Source: Myxococcales bacterium
GTDB taxonomy: Bacteria > Myxococcota_A > Polyangia > Haliangiales > Haliangiaceae
NCBI GenBank assembly: GCA_016707895.1
Contig: JADJGV010000011.1
Coordinates: 62,001-126,000, forward strand
DNA length: 64,000 nt
Direction: 5' to 3'
Below the pieces are notes generated by a model that was not told where the DNA came from, did not search any database, and saw only the letters and a list, made by a program, of their open reading frames with translations. Position 1 is the first letter of the stretch. Every line of letters starts with the position of its first letter. Both the position numbers and the translations under genes were made by a program. Shown in pieces: positions 56,563 through 64,000 of this stretch.

Positions 56563-57372
56563 ATGCTGATCGAACTTCACTGCCACTCGACCTGGTCCGA
56601 CGGCAGCGCCGCGGTGGCCGAGGTCGCGACCCGGGCCCAGGCCGCGGCGCCGGCGCTGATGGCGCTGACCGACCACGACACCAGCGCCGGCCACGCCGAG
56701 CTGGCGACGGCCATCCCCGGCGCGATCCGCGCCTGCGAGCTGACCTGCGTCGAGGATCGGCGCGCGGTCCACGTGCTGGTCTACGACGTCGCCGGCGACG
56801 CCCGCTGGGGCGAGTTCGAGGCGCTGCTGGCGGCCCAGGCCGCGGCCCGCCGCGATCGCCTGCGGGCCATCGCCGCGCGGCTGTTCCACCAGGGCGTCGT
56901 GCTCGACGTCGAGCCGATCCTGGCCAAGGCCGACGGCCGGGTGGTGGGCCGCCCCGACGTCGCCAAGGCGCTGGTGGCCCAGGGCGTGGTGGCGACCCGG
57001 GACGAGGCGTTCGATCGCTGGCTGCACGACGGCGGCGCCGCCGACGTGCCGCTGGCCCGGTTGTCGATCGCCGACGGGCTGGCCGCGGTGCGCGCGGTCG
57101 GCGCCCGGGCGTCCCTGGCCCACCCGCACCAGCACGGCGACAAGGGCAAGAAGCTCTTGCGCCGCTTCCACAAGGAGGGCCTCGACGGCGTCGAGGCCTA
57201 CTACGGCCGCTACGACGCCGCCGAGCGCGACCGCTGGCTGCGGCTGGCCGACGAGCTGAAGCTCACGGCGACCGGCGGCTCGGACTGGCACGGCGAGCCG
57301 AGCGCCGGCCTGGGCGTCGAGATCCCCGACGCGCGGGGCCAGGCGCTGCTGGCGTGGCTGGGGCGGGCGTAG
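56563..57372 (+). CDS. PHP-domain metal-dependent phosphoesterase
   Basis: 269 residues from the ATG giving MLIELHCHSTWSDGS. The PHP metal motifs are there: ELHCHSTWSDG (His 6/His 8, first block), LTDHDTSAGH (Asp/His, second block), CELTCVEDRRAVHVLVYD (third block), and near the end LAHPHQHGDKGK and GGSDWHGEP. Family members hydrolyse phosphate esters, for example 3',5'-nucleoside bisphosphates, RNA ends or related molecules, using a trinuclear metal site; the exact substrate cannot be told. The 3' end overlaps the TPR gene antisense by 110 bases. Confidence 0.9.
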   Translation: MLIELHCHSTWSDGSAAVAEVATRAQAAAPALMALTDHDTSAGHAELATAIPGAIRACELTCVEDRRAVHVLVYDVAGDARWGEFEALLAAQAAARRDRLRAIAARLFHQGVVLDVEPILAKADGRVVGRPDVAKALVAQGVVATRDEAFDRWLHDGGAADVPLARLSIADGLAAVRAVGARASLAHPHQHGDKGKKLLRRFHKEGLDGVEAYYGRYDAAERDRWLRLADELKLTATGGSDWHGEPSAGLGVEIPDARGQALLAWLGRA

Positions 57373-57856
57373 CCGGCGGCACCGCCGCCTCCTGCAGCGC
57401 GCGCTGGTACTCGCCGAGCGCGCGCCGGTAGGGGGCGAACGCCCCTGGCGACGTGGCCAGGCCGGCGTCGAGCATCGTGGCCAGCGCCAGCGCGTGGTGG
57501 CCGGCCGAGCCCAGCGCCAGCGCCAGGAACGCGCGCAAGGCCGCGTGCTCGGGGTGGGCCAGCACCGCCTCGGCCAGCACCGCGACCGCGTCGTCGACGC
57601 GCCCGACGTTGCGCAGGGTCGAGCCGAAGCCGAGCGAGAAGCCCGCGCGATCGTCGGGCGGGCCGCCCAGCTCGAACGCGCGCTGGTAGTAGCGCAGCGC
57701 CTCGGCCTCGCGCCCGAGCCGATCGCAGGCGTAGGCCGCGGCGGCCTGGGCGCGGACGTCGTCGGGGTGCGCCGCCGCCGCTGCGACGGCCTGGCGGTGC
57801 GTGGCCTCGTCGTCGTCGCCCCGGGCCGCGGCGGGCGCGCGCTTCGCTCGTGCCAT
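57263..57856 (-). CDS. TPR-containing protein overlapping the PHP gene tail
   Basis: 197 residues from the ATG giving MARAKRAPAAARGDDDEATH. Two or three TPR-like helical repeats cover about residues 15-130 (AHPDDVRAQAAAAYACDRLGREAEALRYYQRAFELG, as segments RAQAAAAYACDRLGREAEAL and YYQRAFELG), then ALALGSAGHHALALATMLDAG. The tail is Pro/Ala/Arg and overlaps the PHP gene by 110 bases antisense; that tail (last 36 residues) is probably not a folded part. A protein-protein interaction role is likely, but the partner is unknown. Confidence 0.68.
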   Translation of the reverse strand: MARAKRAPAAARGDDDEATHRQAVAAAAAHPDDVRAQAAAAYACDRLGREAEALRYYQRAFELGGPPDDRAGFSLGFGSTLRNVGRVDDAVAVLAEAVLAHPEHAALRAFLALALGSAGHHALALATMLDAGLATSPGAFAPYRRALGEYQRALQEAAVPPATPAPATPAAPGPARRGSRRPGRRSARRASPSRRSP

Positions 57857-57987
57857 CGTCGCAGCGTGCGTCGACCCGGACCGCGACACAAGCGCCCCGG
57901 CCCGACAGCGCTGTCGCGATCGCGGCGACGACCCGCGTCGAGGTTCCGCGCGGTTGCGCTGGCGCACCGCCTGCAATCGCCCCGGCC

Positions 57988-58509
57988 ATGCTGCGCCTGG
58001 CGATCCTCGCGATCGCGCCGATGCTGACCGCGACCGGCTGCTTGCTGCCCCCGGACAACGACGTCCTGCAGTTCGAGGACGACTTCGAGGCCTGCGACCT
58101 GTGCGGCTGGTCGCTCAACGGCGACGTCCGCCGGGTCACCACCTACCACCCGGCCGAGCACGCGATGGCGCTGGCGCCGGGCGCGCGCGCCGCCACCTCG
58201 CTGGGGATCGTCCGCAACGCGGCCGAGAGCAGCTGGGAGTCCGACGACGGCAACTGGGTCGAGCTGTCGACCGACTGCGTCGGCCCGGGCGCGCTGGAGC
58301 TGATCCCCGACGGCAACGGCCGGCTGATCGTCGCGGTCACGCTCGACGATCGCGCCCGCGCGCCGTTCGCGCGCCACTGGCTCAACTTCCCGCCGCTCGA
58401 TCCCGCGGTCGAACACCAGTTCAGCATGCTGACGCTGACCACCGAGACCTTGCCGTGCCAGGTCGACAACCTGCAGATCCGCATCTCGGGGGGCCTGTAT
58501 GCATATTAG
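57988..58509 (+). CDS. Small lipoprotein, function unknown
   Basis: 173 residues. A signal peptide (LRLAILAIAPMLTATGC; lipobox TATGC) begins it. The mature protein starts LLPPDNDVLQFEDDFEACDLCGWSLN and has a beta-rich pattern reminiscent of laminin-G/concanavalin-like surface domains (GNGRLIVAVTLDDRA, FSMLTLTTETLPCQVDNLQIRI). The family is not recognised. The gene overlaps the following one by 11 bases, so the two are co-translated and may form an envelope pair. Confidence 0.65.
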   Translation: MLRLAILAIAPMLTATGCLLPPDNDVLQFEDDFEACDLCGWSLNGDVRRVTTYHPAEHAMALAPGARAATSLGIVRNAAESSWESDDGNWVELSTDCVGPGALELIPDGNGRLIVAVTLDDRARAPFARHWLNFPPLDPAVEHQFSMLTLTTETLPCQVDNLQIRISGGLYAY

Positions 58510-59176
58510 CCTTGGGCGCGCGGCGCTGGTGTTGGCCGCGCTGACGGCGACCGCGACCGCCGACGAGCTGGCGCCCCCGGGGACCACCGCGCCGTCGCCG
58601 CTGTCCGTCGCCGACGCGCCCCCGCCCGCCCCGGTCCGCGGGCCGCGGCTGCAGCTGGCGCTCACCGGCGACCTGCGGCTCACCCACCTCGACGGCGCCG
58701 CCGGCCGCTTCGTCGACGACGCGATGGCCTACGGCTGGCGCATCGCGCAGGCCCGGCCGCTGTACGGGCTCGGCGTCGACGCGCACTACCTGTGGACGCC
58801 GATCGTCGACGTCGGCGCGCGGGTCGGCTACCTCACGCAGGACTACGCCGCCGGCGTCGATCCCGCGGATCGCATGGGCATCGCGTGGACGACCGTGGCC
58901 GCGAGCGCGCGCCTGCGCTGGGCCCAGGGCCGCCCGTTCATCCCCGAGCCGCGGCTCGACCTCGGCCTGGCGCGCCAGACCTGGACCGTCCACGGCCAGG
59001 ACGATCAGGCGACCCGCAGCTTCGTGCGGGTCGGCGTCGACTGGCGGCTGGGCACCCGCACCGCCGGCGTGATGCTGGCGGTGGCGTACACGCTCACCGA
59101 TCGGCCCGCGGTCGACGGCCCGGCGCCGCCGGTCGGTGGCCTCGATCTCGCGATCGGCCCGTACCTCCGACGGTGA
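58499..59176 (+). CDS. Outer-membrane barrel-like protein
   Basis: 225 residues. Signal peptide (LGRAALVLAALTATATADE). The mature part is made of alternating polar/nonpolar strands typical of an eight-strand barrel: LQLALTGDLRLTHLDGAAG, YGLGVDAHYLWTPIVDVGARVGYLTQDY, WTTVAASARLRWAQG, RLDLGLARQTWTVHG, RSFVRVGVDWRLGTRTAGVMLAVAYTLTDR and a last strand LDLAIGPYLRR, which is not the aromatic C-terminal Phe of typical porins. Function unknown. It overlaps the lipoprotein gene upstream by 11 bases and converges with metG. Confidence 0.7.
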   Translation: MHISLGRAALVLAALTATATADELAPPGTTAPSPLSVADAPPPAPVRGPRLQLALTGDLRLTHLDGAAGRFVDDAMAYGWRIAQARPLYGLGVDAHYLWTPIVDVGARVGYLTQDYAAGVDPADRMGIAWTTVAASARLRWAQGRPFIPEPRLDLGLARQTWTVHGQDDQATRSFVRVGVDWRLGTRTAGVMLAVAYTLTDRPAVDGPAPPVGGLDLAIGPYLRR

Positions 59177-59191
59177 GGCAGCCCGCGCGCG

Positions 59192-61285
59192 CTACTTGAC
59201 GCGCGTGCCCGGCGGCGCGGCTGCGGTGATCGTGCCGAGCGCGAGGATCGCGTCGTCGCCGGCGGCGAGGATCATCCCCTCGCTGGTGACCCCGCGCAGC
59301 TCGCGCGGCGCGAGGTTGGCTACCACCAGCACCCGCTGGCCGGGCAGCGCCGCGGCGGTGAACGCCTCGGCGATCCCGGCGACGATCGTGCGGTGGCGGG
59401 CCTCGCCGAGATCGACGGTGAGCTTCAGCAGCTTCTTGGCCTTGGGCACCGGCTCGGCGGCGATCACCAGCCCGACCCGCAGGTCGATCTTGGCGAAGTC
59501 GTCGTAGGCGATCGTCGGCGCCAGCGGCGCGACCGGGGCTGGCGCCGCCGCGGCCACCTCGACCGGCGCCGCCGGGGCCGCGGTCGGCTCGGGCGGCAGC
59601 CACTTGCCGAGCAGCTCGGCGGTGCGCGCGGCGTCGATGCGCGGGAACAGCGGCGTCGACGCGGTCGGCGTCAGCGCCGGCAGGTCGCGGCCGAACGCCG
59701 CGGCGTCGGGCCAGCGCGCGTCCCGCTCGGCGACGCCGGCGCCCAGCCAGCCGTCGAGCGCCTGCGCGGTCGCCGGCAGCACCGGCGCGATCGCCAGCCG
59801 GGTCCACCACAGCGCCGCGGCCAGCGTGTGCAGCACGTGATCGAGCTCGGCCTTCTTGGCCGGGTCCTTGGCCAAGGTCCACGGCTCGGTCGCGGCGATG
59901 TACGTGTTGGCCTCGCGCACCAGCCGCCACACCGCCTCGAGGCCGCGCGACGGCGCGAACGCGGTGAACGCCGCCTGCGCGTCCTTGATCGCCGCGGCCG
60001 CGACGGTCGCCAGCGCGGCGTGGGGGCCAGCGGCGGCGCGGGCCTCGTCGCGGGCGCCGACGCCGCCGCCGCCGAACCGCACCAGCATCGTCAGCGATCG
60101 GTTGATCAGGTTGCCCAGGTCGTTGGCGAGGTCGGCGTTGTAGCGCTCGATCAGCCCCTCGTAGATCAGATCGCCGTCGTTGCCGAGCGGCGTCTCGCGC
60201 AAGAGGAAGTAGCGGAGCGCGTCGACGCCGGTGGCCGGCACCGACGACGCGCCGGCCAGATCGCCGGCCAGCACCGTCGGGAACACCCGAGTCGCGGGGA
60301 TCGACTTGGAGATCTTGCGGCCGCCGATGGACCACCAGCCGTGGCACAGCACGGTGTGCGGCAGCGGCAGCCCGGCGGCCAGCAGGAACGCCGGCCAGTA
60401 CACCGCGTGGAAGCGCAGGATGTCCTTGCCGATGACGTGGACGACGCTCGGCCAGTAGGTGGCGATCGCCGGCGTCGGCGGGGTCGCGAACGGGTCGCCC
60501 AGGTTCGACAGGTAGTTGGTCAGGGCGTCGAACCACACGTACATGACGTGGCGGGCCGCCTCGCCGGGGTGGTCCGGGTCGTCGGGCACCGGGATGCCCC
60601 AGGTGAAGCTGGTGCGCGACACCGACAGGTCCTTGAGCCCGCCCTTGAGGAACGACACGACCTCGTTCTTGTACTGCTCGGGCTGGATGAACTCGGGGTG
60701 CGCCTCGATGTGCGCGAGCAGCGGCGCGGCGTACGCCGAGAGCCGGAAGAAGTACGACGTCTCCTTGTCGACCCACGCCACCGGCTTCTCGTGGGTGGTG
60801 CACAGCCACTCGCCGGCGGTGGCGCCGGCCTTGAGCTGGCTCTCGGTGTAGAACGCCTCGCAGCCGACGCAGTACCAGCCCTGGTAGGTCGCCAGGTACA
60901 GGTCGTCGGGGCGGCGCGCGCGGATGCGCTCCCACAGCTTGCGCACCACCTCGACGTGGCGCGGATCGGTGGTGCGGATGAAGTCGCGGCGGAAGCCGTG
61001 GACCGCCGCGGCGTCGCCGAAGCCGAGCCCGAGCTCGCGCCAGGTGTCGAGGAACCGCGGCGCCACCTCGTCGCAGTGCTGCTGCGGCGTGACCCCGCGC
61101 TTGGCCGCCACCTCGGCGATCTTCTGGCCGTGCTCGTCGGTGCCGGTCAGGTAGCGGACGTCGTCGCCCATCATCTGGTGGCAACGCGCCAGCGCGTCGG
61201 CGACGATCGTGGTGTACGCGTGCCCGAGGTGCGGCACGTCGTTGACGTAGTAGATGGGCGTGGTGACGTAGAACGGCTGGGTCAT
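59192..61285 (-). CDS. metG: Methionyl-tRNA synthetase with C-terminal tRNA-binding domain
   Basis: 697 residues. HIGH-like motif HLGHAY (19-24), KMSKS-like loop GRKISKSIP (about residue 323) and a zinc site CVGC (140-143) followed by CTTH about 20 residues later, which matches the single-zinc CxxC/CxxH type seen in Thermus. The anticodon-binding helical domain covers about 400-550. The last 110 residues are a Trbp111/EMAPII-like OB-fold (FAKIDLRVGLVIAAEPVPKAKKLLKL, as segments), which increases tRNA affinity. A long Ala/Pro linker separates it. It charges tRNA-Met. The ATG giving MTQPFYVTTPIYYVNDVP is clear. The gene is divergent from the propeller-like lipoprotein. Confidence 0.97.
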   Translation of the reverse strand: MTQPFYVTTPIYYVNDVPHLGHAYTTIVADALARCHQMMGDDVRYLTGTDEHGQKIAEVAAKRGVTPQQHCDEVAPRFLDTWRELGLGFGDAAAVHGFRRDFIRTTDPRHVEVVRKLWERIRARRPDDLYLATYQGWYCVGCEAFYTESQLKAGATAGEWLCTTHEKPVAWVDKETSYFFRLSAYAAPLLAHIEAHPEFIQPEQYKNEVVSFLKGGLKDLSVSRTSFTWGIPVPDDPDHPGEAARHVMYVWFDALTNYLSNLGDPFATPPTPAIATYWPSVVHVIGKDILRFHAVYWPAFLLAAGLPLPHTVLCHGWWSIGGRKISKSIPATRVFPTVLAGDLAGASSVPATGVDALRYFLLRETPLGNDGDLIYEGLIERYNADLANDLGNLINRSLTMLVRFGGGGVGARDEARAAAGPHAALATVAAAAIKDAQAAFTAFAPSRGLEAVWRLVREANTYIAATEPWTLAKDPAKKAELDHVLHTLAAALWWTRLAIAPVLPATAQALDGWLGAGVAERDARWPDAAAFGRDLPALTPTASTPLFPRIDAARTAELLGKWLPPEPTAAPAAPVEVAAAAPAPVAPLAPTIAYDDFAKIDLRVGLVIAAEPVPKAKKLLKLTVDLGEARHRTIVAGIAEAFTAAALPGQRVLVVANLAPRELRGVTSEGMILAAGDDAILALGTITAAAPPGTRVK

Positions 61286-61385
61286 GGGTCGGCTCGGTGC
61301 GAGGCGGCTCACACTACCAGCCGGCCGGGCCAGGGGCCCGCTGGAGATCGCGGAACCGCGAGGCGCGCGTGGTGTCGCAGCGTCC

Positions 61386-63386
61386 ATGTGGAGACGAGCG
61401 GTGGCGTGCGCCGCGATGCTCGCGTGCGCGCGCGGCGCGGGCCGCCCGGCCGAGGTCGTGGGGCCGACGGTCGCGGCCCCGACCGCCGCGGCCCCGACCG
61501 CCACAGCGAGCGCGCCGATCGGCGCCGACGCCGCGGCGGCGACCCTGGCGTTGCCCGACGGCCGCGCGGTCACCTACGGCCTCGAACTCCCAGCCGCGCC
61601 GCTGGTCGCCGCGGTCGCCCACGGCGACGGCGCGCTGGCCTTGACGGCCGCCGGGCAGCTGGTCGCCTACGACCGCGCGCTCCGCCCGATCGTGCGCCCC
61701 GCGCTCGGGGCGCCGATCCGCGGCCTGACCACGGCCAGCGACGGCACCATCTACACCGTCGACGCTGCGGGCGCCGTGGCGCGGCGCGACGGGGCCACGC
61801 TGACCGCGACGACGGTCGCCACGACCCCGAACGCACCGATCTGGATCGGCCACGGCCCGACCGGGCTCGTGGTCGTGGCCGCCAGCCTCGGCGGCGTCAC
61901 CGCGCAGGTCATCGGTCCCCCGGGCGCCGCGCCGATCCCGCTGGCCGGCCTGGGCGAGCCGGCGTGGACTGGCCTCGGCGTGGCCGGCTGGCCCCCGGAG
62001 CGCCTCGCGCTCGACGGCGCGGGGCGGCTGTGGGCGTTGACCGACCGCACCGCCGCCGCCTTCGACCTGGCCAGCGGCGCCCGGATCGCCGAGGTCGCGA
62101 TCGGGAGCGGCGTCCTCGGCCTGGCCGCGGTCGGCGACGAGGTCTGGGCGTACGGCAGCACCGGTGCCGACGGCGCCCTGGTGCGCGCGCTCCCGGGCGA
62201 CGTCGCGATCGCGACCGCCCCCACGCTGCCCGACCTGCCGCTGACGCTCGTGCGCGCCAGCCCGGCTGGGGTGCTGGCGGCGATCGGCGACGAGATCTAC
62301 CGCCGCGACCCCGCCACCGGCGCATGGCAGCGGCGCGCGACGCTGCCGCGATCGGTGCTCGCGGGCGACGCGCTGGTCGCGCTGATCGCGTCCGGCGACG
62401 ACCTGCTGGTCGCCACCCGCACCGCCGGCCTGGCCCGGATCGTCGGCGGCACCGTCGCCGCCGGGCCGCCGCCAGCACGCCGTGCGGCCGTCGGCGAGCT
62501 GCGCGGGTTCGGCGACGCGCTCTGGCGCATCGACGGCGCGAGCGTCGAGCGCGCCGCCGGCGCCGGCTGGGTGCCGGTGCCATTGCCAGACGAGCTAGCG
62601 CGCCGCCGCGTCACCTGGATCGACGGCGGCGCGAACGGTCCGTACGCGGTCGCGCCAGGCGACGCGCTGATCACCGCGCGCTGGGCCGGCGACCGGATGG
62701 TCGTCGTCGGTCGGCAGAACAGGCCGGCAGCGCCGGCCCCGGCGGCGCAGCGCGCGCGGTGGGAGGTGCGCCCGCCGCCCTGGCGCCTGACCGGCGTCGT
62801 CGCCGCCGGCGATCAGCTGTTCGGGTTCGACGACGCGGCGATGTGGCAGTGGGAGGCGGCGACCGGGACCTGGACCGCCGTCGCGCCTCGCCCCGCCGGC
62901 CTGCGCGGCGATCGCCGGCTCGAGGTCATCGCCACCGGCCCGCGCTGGCTGCTGTTCGATCGCGCCGACCGCGCGCTCTTCGAGTTGACCACGTCCGGCG
63001 CCGACCGCGGGCGCGTGGCCCGGGTGCTCCCCGAGCGTCGCGTCGACGCCGCCGTCGCCGCCGGCGCCGACGTGGCCGTCGTGTCGGCCGATGGCGCGCT
63101 CTTCCGCCTGATCCGCCCGACCGGGGGCGTCGTGCGCTGGCCCCTCGACGTCGCCGCCGCGCACCTGGCCCGCGATCGCCGCGGCCGGATCTGGTTCGCC
63201 AGCGACCTGGGCCTCGGCGTCATCGAGGCGCGCGGCACGGTCAAGCTCGACCTGCCGCCGCTCGCCGGCCGCCGCGTCGACGCGCTGTTCGCCGATCCCG
63301 CCGGCGACGTCGCGGTGGCGCTCGCCGGCGGCGGCCTGGTCCGGGTCGCGCTGCCCGACGCCCCCGACGCCGCGCCCGGGGACTGA
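61386..63386 (+). CDS. Large propeller-like exported protein, function unknown
   Basis: 666 residues. The N-terminus (MWRRAVACAAMLACARGAG) has a possible lipobox (MLAC). The rest consists of many beta-strand repeats of about 45-60 residues with Gly-Asp turns, as in propellers: LALDGAGRLWALTDRT, GVLGLAAVGDEVWAYGS, LVASGDDLLVATRTAG-like (ALIASGDDLLVATRTAG), GDALWRIDGASVERAAG, DRRGRIWFASDLGLGVIEARG and VDALFADPAGDVAVALAGGGL. These resemble the two-component regulator propeller/PQQ families but no definite match is claimed. It probably acts at the surface. It converges with the EVE gene (4 bases between stop codons). Confidence 0.7.
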   Translation: MWRRAVACAAMLACARGAGRPAEVVGPTVAAPTAAAPTATASAPIGADAAAATLALPDGRAVTYGLELPAAPLVAAVAHGDGALALTAAGQLVAYDRALRPIVRPALGAPIRGLTTASDGTIYTVDAAGAVARRDGATLTATTVATTPNAPIWIGHGPTGLVVVAASLGGVTAQVIGPPGAAPIPLAGLGEPAWTGLGVAGWPPERLALDGAGRLWALTDRTAAAFDLASGARIAEVAIGSGVLGLAAVGDEVWAYGSTGADGALVRALPGDVAIATAPTLPDLPLTLVRASPAGVLAAIGDEIYRRDPATGAWQRRATLPRSVLAGDALVALIASGDDLLVATRTAGLARIVGGTVAAGPPPARRAAVGELRGFGDALWRIDGASVERAAGAGWVPVPLPDELARRRVTWIDGGANGPYAVAPGDALITARWAGDRMVVVGRQNRPAAPAPAAQRARWEVRPPPWRLTGVVAAGDQLFGFDDAAMWQWEAATGTWTAVAPRPAGLRGDRRLEVIATGPRWLLFDRADRALFELTTSGADRGRVARVLPERRVDAAVAAGADVAVVSADGALFRLIRPTGGVVRWPLDVAAAHLARDRRGRIWFASDLGLGVIEARGTVKLDLPPLAGRRVDALFADPAGDVAVALAGGGLVRVALPDAPDAAPGD

Positions 63387-63390
63387 CCGC

Positions 63391-63876
63391 TCAGCGCGCG
63401 GCCTTGGCCTTGGGCGCGGCCTTCTTCGCCATCGCCAGCACCGCCTTGTAGTGCGCGGGGCTCACCGGCTGCACCGACAGCCGCGAGCCCTTCTGCAGGA
63501 GCACCATGCCGTCGAGCGCCGGGTTGGCGCGCAGCTCGTCGAGCGCGATCAGGCGCGGCAGCTTCTCGACGAACTCGACGTCGACGCAGATCCACCGCGG
63601 GGCGTCGCGCTTCGACCCCGGATCGTAGTACGGGCTCGACGGCTCGAACTGGGTGGCGTCGACGACGCCGGTCCGCTTCACCACCGCCAGCCCGGCCACG
63701 CCCGGCGGCGTCGCGTTCGAGTGATAGAACAGCACGCGGTCGCCGACCTTCATCTGATCGCGCATGAAGTTGCGCGCTTGGTAGTTGCGCACGCCGGTCC
63801 ACGGCTCGACCTTGACCCGGGCCAGGTCGTCGATCCCGAAGGTGTCGGGCTCGGTCTTCATCAGCCAGTGCTGCAT
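63391..63876 (-). CDS. EVE-domain protein
   Basis: 161 residues from the ATG giving MQHWLMKTEPDTFGIDDL; an ATG three codons upstream is less likely because the family starts with this motif. The EVE domain is complete: WLMKTEPDTFGIDDL, WTGVRNYQARNFMRDQMKVGDRVLFYHSN (as segments), GVAGLAVVKRTGVVD, PRWICVDVEFVEKLPR, LDGMVLLQKGSRLSVQPVSPAHYKAV. EVE proteins, related to YTH and PUA folds, bind modified bases in DNA or RNA; their role in bacteria includes modified-DNA recognition. The last 20 residues are Lys/Ala-rich. No restriction gene is adjacent. Confidence 0.92.
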   Translation of the reverse strand: MQHWLMKTEPDTFGIDDLARVKVEPWTGVRNYQARNFMRDQMKVGDRVLFYHSNATPPGVAGLAVVKRTGVVDATQFEPSSPYYDPGSKRDAPRWICVDVEFVEKLPRLIALDELRANPALDGMVLLQKGSRLSVQPVSPAHYKAVLAMAKKAAPKAKAAR

Positions 63877-64000
63877 CGGCGCCATCCTACCCGCGGTGCC
63901 GCCTCGCGACAGCCCCGGCCTGCCGCGCCGCGCCGGTCCGCCGATCGCGGCGGGCTGGGACGGCCACGCCGCTCCAGGCCCGGCGTGGGAATCCGACCAC

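Overview
The window is 64 kb of very GC-rich DNA, densely packed with genes on both strands. The gene content points to a large-genome myxobacterium (phylum Myxococcota, probably the Haliangium/Kofleriaceae side); this is an inference from gene families, as no rRNA or other marker is present. The signs are many lipoproteins, two Ser/Thr protein kinases with long accessory regions, a PilZ protein, an MJ0042 zinc-ribbon/TPR protein, a TonB-like N-terminus, OmpA with thrombospondin type-3 repeats, and a fused TreS-maltokinase. No rRNA, tRNA, CRISPR array, insertion sequence or prophage was recognised.

Layout. 1-4.4 kb: 3' part of a ClC chloride channel, then trehalose synthase-maltokinase. 4.4-7.7 kb: a MarR regulator diverging from the sulfate-activation genes cysD-cysN; the cysD start codon lies in a perfect inverted repeat, and CysN ends in a decayed APS-kinase domain. 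7.76-8.28 kb: a non-coding array of 11 CACGTG-centred repeats that resemble ParB-binding parS sites. This is the most notable feature of the window. 8.3-16.8 kb: small membrane proteins and lipoproteins, a TetR regulator, a cyclophilin, a probable redox-protein pair, a TonB-like anchored protein, a set of tandem hairpins and a ComEA-like protein. 16.8-24.2 kb: LysE exporter, Ser/Thr kinase, fatty-acid desaturase, and a response regulator with a PAS hybrid histidine kinase. 24.2-28.4 kb: an overlapping cluster of an MCE protein with a barrel-like C-terminus, RarD and EttA. 28.5-29.8 kb: a Fic protein of atypical composition (probably acquired). 29.9-44.7 kb: a Tat-exported DUF362 protein, MntP, a giant kinase-ATPase-TPR protein, a frameshifted sppA, the zinc-ribbon/TPR protein, PilZ, a vWA lipoprotein and a lysine 2,3-aminomutase. 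44.9-52.7 kb: a c-type cytochrome lipoprotein, ApbE, a glycosyltransferase, and an envelope block (DUF4398 lipoprotein, OmpA, Gly-rich TPR/barrel protein) whose last two genes each end in the same double-hairpin element. 52.9-56.4 kb: a polysaccharide export/chain-length module (BY-kinase-like ATPase and two Wzz-like proteins). 56.6-63.9 kb: PHP phosphoesterase, TPR protein, lipoprotein/barrel pair, methionyl-tRNA synthetase, a propeller-like lipoprotein and an EVE-domain protein.

Two genes (tetR at 10.6 kb, sppA at 37.1 kb) are each put out of frame by one extra base in a homopolymer run. That pattern suggests residual assembly error rather than two pseudogenes. Several genes have a -10-like hexamer only 6-9 bases before the start codon, which suggests leaderless transcripts. 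Function calls rest on motif recognition by eye; no database search was run.
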